From contig CM049309.1 in NCBI GenBank assembly GCA_026874595.1, positions 95,440,723 to 95,504,722 of the forward strand: DNA of 64,000 nucleotides, given 5' to 3'. Source of the DNA: Sipunculus nudus (Eukaryota; Annelida; Sipuncula; Golfingiida; Sipunculidae). A program made the translations under genes and the position numbers. Position 1 is the stretch's first letter. Every line of letters starts with the position of its first letter. Below, piece by piece: positions 41,306-52,320 of this stretch. The notes under the pieces were generated by a model. The model was not told the origin of the DNA. It saw only the letters and a list, made by a program, of their open reading frames with translations, and made no database searches.

Positions 41306-42303
41306 ACAATTATATATACTTATGTATGCGGATGATATATGTCTATATTCTTCTATTAACGACCCAGTGATAAGCGCTGCTTCACTGAACAGAGGTTTAG
41401 AACGTATCAACAACTGGGCCGAACGATTATGCTTGAAGCTAAATCCGGATAAAACTAAAGAAATTTGCTTCACAAAAAAGAAGAATAAAATTAATCATCC
41501 ACCTTTGTTTCTAAATGGAAAAATCCTCAAACAAACAGACCACTTAACTCATCTAGGTAGTACATTGAATGGAACTTTGTCATTACATGAACATATAAAA
41601 AATATCTGTCTCAAAGCAACCGAGCGCCTGTGGATCCTAAATATTATAAATTTCATTTCTCAATGATAATACTAAATCGTATGTATAAGGCTATGGTCCG
41701 TTCCATTTTGGAGTATGGTTGTCAAATATTTATGAAGTGCACTGCACAACAACAGAACCAAATGGAAAGTATACAGAGGCAGGCAGCACTCATTTGTACT
41801 GGAGCTTTAAAAACTACACCAACAATAAAAATGTTAACATACTAGGGATGGCCATCATTACAAAAACGCAGGGAATTCATGATTATAACAAACACTTAAA
41901 TCAACATTCACCACACTCGTCTTTCCAAATACAGAGAAGATACCATGAGATAATTCTTAACAGACTAACATACCATGCTTTTCCCTTGAATCAGTTCCTA
42001 TTCAGTGTAGGGAAATCTGACACCCCATATTGTAATTGTGACTTGGAACAGGAGAGTGTAGAACACTATAGGTGAAAATGCACAAACCATATTAACACCA
42101 GAGAGAAAATGTTTTGTGATATCAAGTCATTATATAAGGAATGACATTCAGCCACCAGTCTTTATAAATTATCTTGCCAACAACTTGCAAGGAAAGAAAT
42201 AACTGCTTGCTACGAATACTGCTCACTTGTAAAAATGTATCAACCGGCAGTTTCCAAGGTAGTTTAGGTTATATATAATTATACAATATATAATGTAAAT
42301 TAT
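41306..42303 (+). pseudogene. 5'-truncated, frameshifted non-LTR retrotransposon (reverse transcriptase end)
   Basis: The reading frame enters directly at the reverse-transcriptase catalytic box MYADDICLYS and continues through LNPDKTKEICF and LGSTLNG (thumb region) to about 41666. It then shifts frame at about 41630-41690 and continues with MVRSILEYGCQIF and ESIQRQAA, typical of the post-RT segment of jockey/CR1-like elements. Further along another frame gives a terminal CNCDLEQESVEHY cysteine/histidine motif near 42030-42075, interrupted by a stop. At least two frame breaks make it dead. Upstream RT, endonuclease and ORF1 are missing, as expected for 5' truncation. It lies between satellite sequences, so it inserted into or was captured by the array edge. 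No clear poly(A) tail or target duplication is seen. Confidence 0.85.
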
Positions 42304-42430
42304 AAATAACACATGAGAAGTAATTAAGGCCTCCGACTTATAATACATGAGAAGTTAGGCCTCCTAGACCAGTAGCCTGTGACAAATAATACATGAGAAG
42401 TTATGCTTCCGCCCAATAATACATACTTCT
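42304..42430 (+). repeat. Terminal satellite remnant
   Basis: Three or four degraded satellite monomers (ACACATGAGAAGTAATTAAGG, GAGAAGTTAGGCCTCC, GAGAAGTTATGCTTCC) resume after the retrotransposon fragment and end near ACATACTTCTCAG. This is the right border of the whole satellite. Confidence 0.85.
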
Positions 42431-42997
42431 CAGATTTTCAGGTTTCGTTCAAATTATTTTCATACCTGATATTGACGTCTTTGTATTCTACAAAGTGTGC
42501 GCGTTTTGAAATTAAACACGAAACTTGATAACAGTAAGCGAACAGATGTATAAACGACTTATTTGTAATAAAACTAACCTTTATAAACGATTTAATACAT
42601 AATTAAGTGGACTAAATGGTATATTTACTTTTTAAATATACCCATAGATGAGTAATTGGTGAAAAAGGTAAAAAAAAGTACCTGAGCGTGTAGAACATGT
42701 GCGGACTATACACGTTTGTCCTGCCATGCTGCTGATAATGTACATGAAAGAATCACATAATATAAAGGTTCGGGTTAATTCACTGCTATATTAATGTCAT
42801 TATCACAGGTCCATGCAACCCGCCATATTCCTAATGCTTAGCGACCTTTACTGTCACCATGGGAACAGATTTTCATACCCTCGACGGTATGAGTACTGGT
42901 GTATGACAGTACTCGAGTATGATGACAGTACTGGTCTGGTTAGGGTCAGACTGACCACAGACTGATACAGGGAGCCGTGGACGAGGGGCGTGCCGGG
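42431..42997 (+). other. Upstream region of the GPCR gene
   Basis: Non-satellite DNA with no ORF of note. Short repeated GACAGTACT strings lie near 42907-42930. An in-frame stop codon (about 42947) upstream of the ATG at 42998 supports that ATG as the start if this exon is the first coding one. No clear TATA box was assigned. Confidence 0.4.
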
Positions 42998-43115
42998 ATG
43001 GCGCTAGGAAGTTCTGTTGGAGCAGGATTCCTGCTGGTTTTTGCGGCCCTGGCCGTGGTCAGTAATACAATTCTGATAGCAGCTCTTTGTAAACACAGGA
43101 AGAAACCCCCAAACG
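42998..43115 (+). CDS. Class A GPCR, coding exon 1 (TM1), possibly opsin-like
   Basis: Encodes 39 residues plus one base: a very short N-terminus, then transmembrane helix 1 (about residues 8-31, VGAGFLLVFAALAVVSN...) with the conserved TM1 Asn at N23, and a basic first loop CKHRKKPPN. The exon ends AACG|GTAGG, a phase-1 donor at 43115/43116. Joined to 45672, the frame runs through PPNAYILIALAITD, exactly the loop-1 to TM2 transition of rhodopsin-class receptors. The N-terminus of ~7 residues is unusually short, so an upstream coding exon cannot be excluded. Product: a seven-helix receptor in the plasma membrane; the ligand is unknown. Confidence 0.72.
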
Positions 43116-44188
43116 GTAGGAATTAAACACTTGTTTACTCTGACTTATAATTAAGAAATGTTTGCACTATATAAATATCACTTTTAAAGGTTTTGTTACA
43201 TGGCCAACAACTAACATACATAATTATATATTGTATTTACTGTTAAGGTTGTGTGATTTTCTTGTTGTCATGAGAGCGCAATACATTATACCTTTTTTTA
43301 TATTTAAAGCGCAATGCATTATAATTTTATCTTTAGAACAAATGTACTATTGTGATTTTTTGTTTTAATTTTCTGGACACATCTTATAGTAAAAATGTAT
43401 TTCATATGCACATTCGTGTCACATAGCTTCCTTTTAAGTACGATAACATAGTCAAGTATATACATTCTCATTCATACTGGGATTTCATAGTTTCATGTAT
43501 TTGACCTCCATAATCGAACAGACGTCGGGTATTTCACAATCACTTTATAATGAAACTGTATAGGACAGTTTTCACAATCAATTCATAATGAAATAATAGG
43601 ACAGTTTCTTAACAGAACTTCAGTTTTGTAACCTTTCAAGGATTGTAAACATTTTTTAAAGCATTATAAACTTTTTTAAATTATATTAACTTTCGTCCAT
43701 AGAATCATGATTAAGATATTTAGATTAACATACATAAAGGTAAGAGGTTTCACTAAGCCAGTTGGGGGTCCAGGAATGTATACGGATGGCACAAGGGTAG
43801 GACAACACTTTCACCCTCACTTCACCAAGCATCTGTATAAATAGGAACATCAAATGTCCCAAGTAAATACCAGTATAAGGAGGCCATGTGTTCAGTTGCT
43901 CATATCTTTAATGATGTCATGCCGGGGTATATTATATTAGACCGATCTCGAAGTCCGAAGAAAAGGGGTTTGTCGGCCAAAGTGAAGGTAGTTCTTTGTC
44001 AAAGAATTTTGGACAAAATTGCATGCATCGGCATGTAGTATTAGTATAAATATTGGAGAGAAATCTGTCAGAGATATCGTGCATCTTAATTTACTGTGGC
44101 GTTTGTGGTCATGAAGTCCCCGCATATTGCGAGATAAGGAGCTTATAGTACGGGCGTATGTATATTAGGCTGGTCTTTGTCGGCATCG

Positions 44189-44306
<118 letters not shown>

Positions 44307-44363
44307 GGTAGTGTTACCCTCCGATGTAAAGTGCTCTATGGCCTACAGACTAGGCCACAGCGG

Positions 44364-44408
44364 TATAACTCTGGAGAAAAGTTAGTGTTGTTTTTCTCCA
44401 GAGTTATA
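44364..44408. repeat. 17-bp perfect inverted repeat (hairpin)
   Basis: Arms TATAACTCTGGAGAAAA (44364-44380) and its exact complement (44392-44408), separated by 11 bases. It lies 60 bases after the (AT)n tract, next to a second short inverted pair (GGCCTA...TAGGCC, about 44340-44356). This could be the end structure of a small palindromic element; no matching copy was seen in this window. Confidence 0.8.
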
Positions 44409-44758
44409 TATATAGGTTTCTCCTCTCCGCTAATAAGCTTACTATATCAGTGATAAAAAATATCGTAGCAAGCATAATTTAAACTGTAGTTACAAATACT
44501 AAACCTTCAACCAAAACACATAACCCAATGGTATATTTGACAAATTAATAAACTGCAACTTCTGTATACTTTAAGGCAGACCTAAAGGGAAATTTGTATT
44601 GAGTAGTCATGTAGCGGGAGTGGATTGTGGACCAAGGGAGGCTCAACAGTTTAATAAAACTTGACCGCTTCTTTTACAACCCTTCGTTTGTTTTAAGGTA
44701 TAATGATTCCTTTTTGTCTAAGGGTTTCAACCTCCCTCCTTAATTCCCCCTTTTAGTA

Positions 44759-44772
44759 CCCCCCCCCCCCCC
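44759..44772 (+). repeat. C14 homopolymer
   Basis: Fourteen consecutive C residues following a pyrimidine-rich stretch in intron 1. It may be length-variable or mis-called in assembly. Confidence 0.9.
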
Positions 44773-45671
44773 AATATAAAGCCGCGGGGATTACTTTACC
44801 ACCAGATCCAACCCTGCGATTAACTGGGTCCTAAAGGTATATCATTATCATTTCTAAAGCAAGATTTGTCGGAAGAAAAACAAATTACCAGGTTTAAGCT
44901 AGTGGAGTCTTAATCGTTACAACATGCCCAATCATTAGGAACTGATCCATAAAGACTACATAAACAAAATATTTCCTTACCACTTTTTTTCTAGACACAG
45001 TGACTTTTTCAATTTATGTGCATGCATTAGCACCGATTACACATTGTAATATAAGCTTAAAAGAACTAAATGTCGTGAAAAGGGTTGAGTCTGACAGTTC
45101 ATAGCACACACGGAACGATTTTTTTTCATGTTAATAATATACATGTATAGTATAAAGGAACTCTCAATATTCCATCGGCAATGACAAGAGGCAGTCGTTG
45201 TATTTGAGTGTATGATATCGAGGATGTTTGAAAATGAAGGAACTCCGAACACGTTCGGAAATCACGGTTGCATTAGGAGCGGCTGCTAACTATATGCTCG
45301 CCAGCGCCGTGCATGGCAGTCTCATTGGTCGTAGGAATGATGGGGATTGTATACGATATGTTAACTCATATATAGGTCTTCCTGTGCCCGGAGCATCAGG
45401 CAAATTAACACATTGTAGGAAAGACCTGCTACAGGAAATTGCTAATATAAATTGTTAGACGCTGCAAAATACATTTATACCATCATACCACTCCTCCACG
45501 CCGGCCTTCCTGCTACATCATGGTTATGAAAGTGGTCATTCATTAGCAAGTCATTTAGAGTTTAGAATCAGGGAATATTTTAACAAATTGGAAAATAAAT
45601 AATTTTCGTCTCATATATCAACACCCCTATTAATATTCCTGATCTACATTAAGATTCGGTTATATTTTCAG

Positions 45672-45855
45672 CATACATTCTTATAGCCTTGGCAATCACA
45701 GACATTGTCTTTGCGGTCGTCATTGGGTCCGACGCTGCACTGAACCAGTGGACAGATCTGTCAAAGACGTCGGGTTACAAGTGTACAATGCACTCACTAG
45801 AGGGCAGCTTCGGTCTGGTGTGCGCAGCGTTGGTGACCATCGCCGTTGTTGAAAG
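45672..45855 (+). CDS. Class A GPCR, coding exon 2 (TM2-TM3), possibly opsin-like
   Basis: The exon follows a polypyrimidine tract and AG at 45670-45671. It encodes TM2 with the LAITD motif (Asp50, sodium-site position 2.50), extracellular loop 1 with Trp66, Cys77 (the disulfide cysteine at the top of TM3), and TM3 ending in VVER, the start of an E-R-Y box at residues 100-101. It ends GAAAG|GTATG, a phase-2 donor at 45855/45856. The local pattern CxxHxxxG after the cysteine and an E-R-Y rather than D-R-Y box resemble RGR/retinochrome/peropsin-type opsins; this is a weak resemblance, and the retinal-binding lysine of TM7 lies in exons not found. Cys-to-Arg spacing is 24 residues, one less than in bovine rhodopsin. 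TM4-TM7 exons should follow, beyond the repeats or beyond the window. Confidence 0.75.
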
Positions 45856-45891
45856 GTATGATACTGACCATCGTTCAATAAGCATATAACT

Positions 45892-45971
45892 TGCAAATAA
45901 TACTTACAAATAATACTTACAAATAATATTTACAAATAATACTTACAAATGATACTCACAAATAATACGTA
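45892..45971 (+). repeat. 13-bp minisatellite, six copies
   Basis: Six direct copies of ACAAATAATACTT with single-base variants, starting 36 bases after the donor of GPCR exon 2. Confidence 0.85.
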
Positions 45972-46223
45972 ATAGATATATGGATGACATATTAAATAAA
46001 TTCACAAGCTTTGACAATTATTTGATTTATTTCTCCTTGTCCGTAGTAGATGTACGAAAGTGTCGTTCATTTGTTATGTCTGAGATAAAGTGGTACATCT
46101 TTACAATAACAAAAACTGTTTCAGGACATGCAATGTCAGCAGAGTGAGCAGAGTACAAAGTGGAGCGGCCTCCGGTAGAAAATAAACGGCATTAACGAAA
46201 ATATCAGAATAACACATACATAA

Positions 46224-46374
46224 TAAAAACAAGATGACCAGAGGTCACGCGCTTGCCGGAAATGGAAATGATACAGACAGATAGACAGAGAGTGCATGTA
46301 GAAACAGTCATATGAATGAGCAACATTGTGGGGGCAGCAGAAACGGATAATATGTTTATTTATGCATGCTGACC
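46224..46374 (+). repeat. Copy of the GACCAGAGGTC...CTTGCCGG repeat
   Basis: Starts GATGACCAGAGGTCACGCGC and continues TTGCCGGAAATGGAAATGA and an imperfect CAGA run. Related heads occur at about 48824 and 51580. Bases 45972-46223 before it show nothing recognisable. Confidence 0.6.
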
Positions 46375-46399
46375 TTTAACAGCTGCATATCTTTCTAGT

Positions 46400-47520
46400 G
46401 TAAAAGGGACCAAGTTCAAAATTTTTTCATGAAATCCCGTTAATCTCGTTTGACAAGAAGCAGTGAGACGTTTTCAGGTTTGTCATGTCAAGCTGGCCAA
46501 ATGATATGAAATGCTGAAAACTAGACCTGTCTAGCTTTAAAACCCGCTGAGTTATAAGCATTTGCATGAAATCTCGTGTTTTCTCGTTTGACGGGAAACG
46601 GTGCGAGCTTTGGCGAGATTTCCAGTTTTGTCATGTCAGGTTTGTCAAATATTACAAAATGCCGGAAACTAGACCTGTCTAGCTGCAAAATTCGCCGTGT
46701 TATCAGCATTTAAATGAAATCATGTTTTTTTCTCGCTTGACGAGATATAGTACGAGATTTGGCAAGACGAGCAGTTTTATTATGTCAAGACGGCCAAACG
46801 TTACGAAATGGCGAAAACTAGATCCGTCTAGCTGTAAAAGTCGCCGAGTTATAAGCATTTCCGTGTACTCTCATGTTTTCTCGTTTGACGAGATATGGTG
46901 CAGGATTTGGCCAGTCTTGTAGATTTGTCATATCAAACTCTCTAAATGTTATGAAATGGCGAAAACTACATCTGTCTAGCTGTAAAAGTCGCCGAGTTAT
47001 TAGCATGTCTGTGAAATCTCCTTTTTTATCGTTTGACGAGATATGGTGCGAGATTTGGCCAGTCTTGCAGGTTTGTCATGTCAAGCCGTCCAAATGTTAA
47101 TGAATGCCAAAAACTAGACCTGTCTAGCCGTGAAAGTCGCCGACTTATATGCATTTCTGTGAAATCTCGTTTTTCCACATTTGACCAGATATAGTGCGAG
47201 ATTTCGCCAAGTATCGCAGTTTTACTATGTCAAGTTGGCCAAATGTTACTAAATGCCAAAAACTAGACCTGAGTAGCTGTAAAAGTCGCCTAGTTATAAG
47301 CATTTCCATGATATCTTGTTTTTTTCTCGCTTGACGAGATATGGTGCGAGATTTGGCCTGATTTCTCTTCTGTCGTGTCAAGCTGGTCATATGTTATGAA
47401 ATGCCGAAAACTAGACCTGTGTAGCTGTAAAAGTCGCCGAGTTATAAGCATTTCCGTGAAATCTCGTTTTTTCTCGTTTGACGATAAACCGAGCGAAATT
47501 TGACGAGACTTGCAATCGAA
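46400..47520 (+). repeat. ~148-bp tandem repeat, eight units
   Basis: The landmark TCTCGTTTGACGAGA recurs, with substitutions, at about 46444, 46582, 46731, 46879, 47029, 47175, 47325 and 47472, a spacing of 138-150 bases. Each unit continues with GCGAGATTTGGC, GTCATGTCAAGCTGGCC, AAAACTAGACCTGTCTAGC and GTCGCCGAGTTATAAGCATT. The phrase CTAGACCTGTCTAG is a near-palindrome repeated in every unit. Units in one frame stay open for 60-80 codons, which is not coding evidence. Confidence 0.88.
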
Positions 47521-48830
47521 TGACTTAGAACCAAGGGGAAGCAGCCTTATGCAAAAAACTAGACACTTGAAACATAAATATTAACCCAGATAGAAGCCAA
47601 AAACTGCATATTTTCAGATCGTCAAGTTTAACCCACAAATTTGGTAACCATGGTAACGGCAGCACAAAGCTACATGTGCGGAGGAATAAGCCAATGTTCC
47701 TAGTTTAAGATACAACGATAAAAATTGTGCCATGTTTAAAATTATTTTAGATATTGCAGAAAAATGATATGTTACAGTGTTTCAGGTACCATGCCCCCTG
47801 GTGGCTATTTCCAAAAAATGAAAAACTGATTTCGAGATATTTATAAATAACACAAAATATATCAATTTCAAAGCCATTGTTAAAAAATGCAACCTGTAGG
47901 TCATATTTAATGAAATCTCGAAGACTCTCGTTTGACGAGAAATGGTGCGAGATTTGGCGAGACTTTCAGTTTTATCATGTCAAGCTGCCTATAAGGTACA
48001 TAATGACCAAAACCAGACGTCTGTAGCTTAAAAATTGACAAAGTTACAAAAATTGGTCTTGTTATTTCCAATTTCCATGATTTTTGCCCAAAAAATGTAA
48101 CCATGGTAACGGCACTTGCATATCTGTCATGTCAAGCTGGTCTAGTGGAACTAAATGCCGAAAACCAGACGTGTCTAGCTGTAAAACTGGCCCAGCATTT
48201 CCGTGAAATCCCGTGTTTTCTCGTTTGACGAGATATGGTGCGAGATTTGGCCTGTCTTGCAGCTCTGTCGTGTCAAGCTTGTTCGGTGGAACGAAATGCC
48301 CAAAACCAGACCTGTCTAGCTGTAAAAGTCGCCGAGTTATAAGCATTTCCGCGAAGTCTCGTTTTTTCTCGTTTGACGAGATATGGCGTGAGATTTGGCG
48401 TGACTTTCAGTTCTGTCGTGTCAAGCTGGTCATGTGGAACAAAATGCCGGAAACTAGATCTGCCTAGCTTAAAAACTGACAAAGTTACAAAAAAATGGTC
48501 GTGTTATTTCGAATTTCCATGATTTTTGCCCAAAAAATGTAACCATGGTAACGGCAAATTTAAGTAAGCTACATATCAAAAGAAAGGCCAGGTGATGACG
48601 AAAAAAATGAGCTATTGCAGAAGTGGATAAGCCTATTTATGGCAAAGTTATAGTGCAAAAACCGTTAACCATACCTGTCGTGACCTTGACCCTTGACCTT
48701 GGAGCAATGTTGACCAAAAATAATAGGGCACCTAGAAATCGGTTTGTCAATCAAGCCTGTAAGTTTCAAGTTGATTGATGCAAAAGTGTGGCCTGGAGAG
48801 TCGTGACAAACAAACAAACAAACTAGACGA
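47505..48830 (+). repeat. Composite dispersed repeat, copy A
   Basis: Contains an X-box-like palindrome (47644-47657), a CTCF-like motif (about 47788-47807), two more X-box-like sites (48097-48110, 48539-48552), further ~148-bp units (47926-48480), and a TGACCTTGACCCTTGACCTT string (48681-48700). The segments 47760-48110 and 48480-48720 are almost identical to 54840-55190 and 55110-55370, showing that this is a mobile or segmentally duplicated unit. Confidence 0.8.
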
Positions 48831-49059
48831 CCAGAGGTCGAGCGCTTGCCGGAAGTTGAAATGACAGACAGACGGACAGACAGAACATATTGTGGGTTTT
48901 CTATTATTTGAATGACCCTCAGCGTTTGCTGAGAAGTTGTGGCCTGTAAAATGACATATCAGACAAAGCAACGAGGAAGCAGACAAAGCTGACAACAAAA
49001 GACGAACAGACAGACATACTGACACATCTGTGATAACAGATTACAGACAAAAGCGCCGA

Positions 49060-52000
49060 AGGTGAAGAAGAGCAAAATTAGCGATAGTTTATGTAGGTAA
49101 GGTTTATAATTTTGGAGAGATAGCCAAAACATGATATGTTGGGAGAGGTGAAAGTGCAGCGCCCCCTAGTGGCTATATCCGGAAAATGAAAAATCTGTTT
49201 TGAGATATTAGTGTAACACATAAGATGTACCAGTTTTAACAGGATTCCTGAAAAAAAAACTGTGGCCTGTAGAATGCTATATATGAGACGCAAGAACCAG
49301 CAAGTAGGCGGATTTTAGGACAACTGACAAACAGACACACTGACAAAGTGACACAAGATTGAGACCAGATGACATTACTAGGTCATGAAGAAGACTCAGG
49401 GAAAGAAAATAAGCCATAGTTTCTGTAATTGTGCCTTTGGGTTTTAGAGATATGGTCAATATAATGATATGTGTGTGAGGGTCATGTGCAGCGCCACCTA
49501 GCGGCCATATCCGGAAAATAGAAAAAATGTTTTGAGATATTTCTGTAAAACATAATATGCATCAGTTTTCAAATGCTTCTTTAAAAACTGTGGCCTGTAG
49601 AATGCTATATGTGAGACGCAAGAACCAGCAAGCAGGCAAATTTGAGGACAACTGACAAACAGACGGACACACTGACAAAGTGACACAAGATTGAGACCAG
49701 ATGACATTATCAGTTTATGGAAAAGACTCAGAGGAAAAAAATAAGCTATAGTTTATGTAAATGAGGCTTTGGGTTTTAGAGATATGGCCAATGTAATGAT
49801 ATGTGTGTGAGGGTCGTTTGCAGCGCCCCCTAGCAGCCATATTCAAAAAATGAAAAAACAATTTCGAGATACTAGTGTAGGACTTATGATATGTCAGTTT
49901 CAAAAAGATTCCTGCAATAATGTGGCCTTTGGCGCAAGATGAATGAAATCTCGAAATATCTCTATTCACGAGATATTTTACGAGATACTGCAAGACTTGT
50001 AATAAAATCTTGTAGTACTAGTTAAATGCTACCTGATGCTAAAAACTAGATCACTCTAGCTTTAAAACTGACAAAGTTAGAAAAATAAGACCCCTTATTT
50101 TCGAATATCCTGACTTTTCCCCAAAATTTGTAACCATGGTTATGGCAAATTTGAGTCAGCTACACACCAGATGACAGGCCTTGGAACGACGATTAAAATG
50201 AGCTATAGTTGAAGTAGATACGACTGACAGTCACACAGATATGGAGAAAAAACCGTTTTAAGAAGTTTTGACGACCTTGACCTTGACCTTTCACCTATAT
50301 TAACCAAAAACCATTTTCTTTTTCATCATCCCTGTAAGTTTCAAGGTTATTGTGGCAAAATTGTGGCCAGGCGAGTGGTGACAAACAAACAAGAACCAGC
50401 AAGAAGGCGAATTTGAGGACAACTGACAAACAGACGGACACACTGACAAAGTGACTCAAGATTGAGTCCAGATGACTACCCCAGATTATGGAGACGACTC
50501 AAAGGAAGAAAAAAGCTACAGTCTATGTAACTGAGGTTTATATTTTTTGAGATATTGCCAAAGCATGATATGTTGGGAGAGGTTCGAGTTCAGCGCCCCC
50601 TAGCGGCCATTTCCGGAAAATGAAAAATTGGTTTCGAGATATTAGTGTAAGACTTAAGATGTAATAGTTTCAAAAGGATTCCTTCAAAACTGTGGCCTGT
50701 AGCATGCTATATGTGAGACGCAAGAGCAAGCAGGCGAATTTGAGGACAACTGACAAACAGACGGACACAATGACAAAGTGACACAACATTGAGACCAGAT
50801 GACATTATCAGTTTATGGAGAAGACTCAGAGGGAAAAAATAAGCTATAGTTTATGTAATTGAGGCTTTGGGTTTTAGAGATATTGCCAATGTAATGATAT
50901 CTGTGTGAGGGTCGTGTGCAGCGCCCCCTAGGAGCCATATTCAAAAAATGAAAAAACAATTTCGAGATACTAGTGTAGGACTTATGATATGTCAGTTTCA
51001 AAAAGATTCCTGCAATAATGTGGCCTTTGGCGTAAGATGAATGAAATCTCGAAATATCTCTATTCACGAGATATTTAACGAGATACTGCAAGACTTGTAA
51101 TAAAATCTTGTAGTACTAGTTGAATGCTACCTGATGCAAAAAACTAGATCACTCTAGCTTTAAAACTGACAAAGTTAGAAAAATAAGATCCCTTATTTTC
51201 GAATATCATGACTTTTCCCAAAAAATTTGTAACCATGGTTACGGCTAATTTGAGTCAGCTACACACCAGATGACAGGCCTTGGAATGACGATTAAAATGA
51301 GCTATTGTTGAAGTAGATACGACTAATAGTCACAAAGATATGAAGAAAAAAACGTTTTGAGAAGTTTTGACGACCTTGACCTTGACCTTTGACCTATTTT
51401 AACCAAAAACAATAGGGCACCTAGAAATTATGTCTTTGAACATCCATGTAAGTTTCAAGGTTATTGTGGCAAAATTGTGGCCAGGAGAGTGGTGACAAAC
51501 AAACAAACAGACAGACAAACAGACATACGCAACTGACCAATATGCTTGCCGAAATCTTTGATTCCGGCAAGCAACAAACTAGACGACCATAGGTCGAGAG
51601 CTTGCCGGACCGAAATGACATACAGATTGGACAAACATGAAAAACTGTCGGTTTTCTATCAATTGAATGAATTTTAAAGCGATTGCTGGAAAGCTTGGCC
51701 TGTTGAACGACATATATTACACAAAAGAACATGAAAGCGGACATAGCTCAAAACAGACAGATATACTGACACACCTGAGATAACAGAATACCAGAAAAAA
51801 GTGGGGAACGTAAAGAGAAGCAAAATGAGCTATAGTTTTAGTAGGTAGAGTATATAATGTCGGAGATATGGCCCAAAAATGATATGGTGTGGAGGCTCTA
51901 CTGCAGCATCTCCTAGCGGCCATATCCCAAATATTAAAAATTTCTTTTGAGATATTAATATAACAAATAAGATGTTTCAATTCCAAAAGGATTCCTGGAA

Positions 52001-52320
52001 AACTGTGGCCTGGAGATTGTTGAGTGTAAGACGCAAGATCTAGCAAGCAGGCGAAATTGAGGATCACTGACAAACAGACAGACATACTGAAAATGTGACA
52101 CAAGAATAAGACCAGATGACTAACTCAGATTATGGAGTAGATTCAAAGGAAGACAATCAATAAGTGTTTGTAATTGAGGTTTATAGTTTTGTAGATATGG
52201 GCAAATATATATATATAGGGGAGGGGCGAGTGCAGCGCCACCTATTGACAATATCCGGAAAATGAATAATCTGTTTCGAGATATTACTGTAAGATATAAG
52301 ATGTATTAGTTTAACAAGTG
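49060..52320 (+). repeat. ~330-bp repeat family with GCGCCCCCTAG motif, mixed with copies of the composite repeat
   Basis: Units begin near AGCTATAGTTTATGTAATTG, continue with GAGATATGGCC, then GCAGCGCCCCCTAGCGGCC, GGAAAATGAAAAA, TTTCGAGATATTAGTGTAA, GTGGCCTGTAGAATGCTATA, CAAGAACCAGCAAGCAGGCG and end in CTGACAAACAGACGGACAC. Motif positions 49156, 49488, 49820, 50590, 50918, 51903 and 52232 give a ~330-bp spacing inside each cluster. X-box-like variants (50130, 51229) and TGACCT strings (50272-50296, 51371-51395) lie between clusters. No coding capacity beyond short spurious frames. Confidence 0.85.
49156..49176 (-). promoter_or_regulatory. CTCF-like motif (one of eleven)
   Basis: On the minus strand this reads GCCACTAGGGGGCGCTGC, which fits the known CTCF core (CCASYAGRKGGC plus a GC tail). 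It is the best of a same-orientation series carried by the ~330-bp repeats. Binding is inferred from the motif alone. Confidence 0.5.

Noticed and set aside
45228..45458. 76-codon frame as an extra GPCR exon
   Set aside because: Exons 1 and 2 join in phase and homology without it; no TM-like segment continuous with the receptor and no fitting splice pair.
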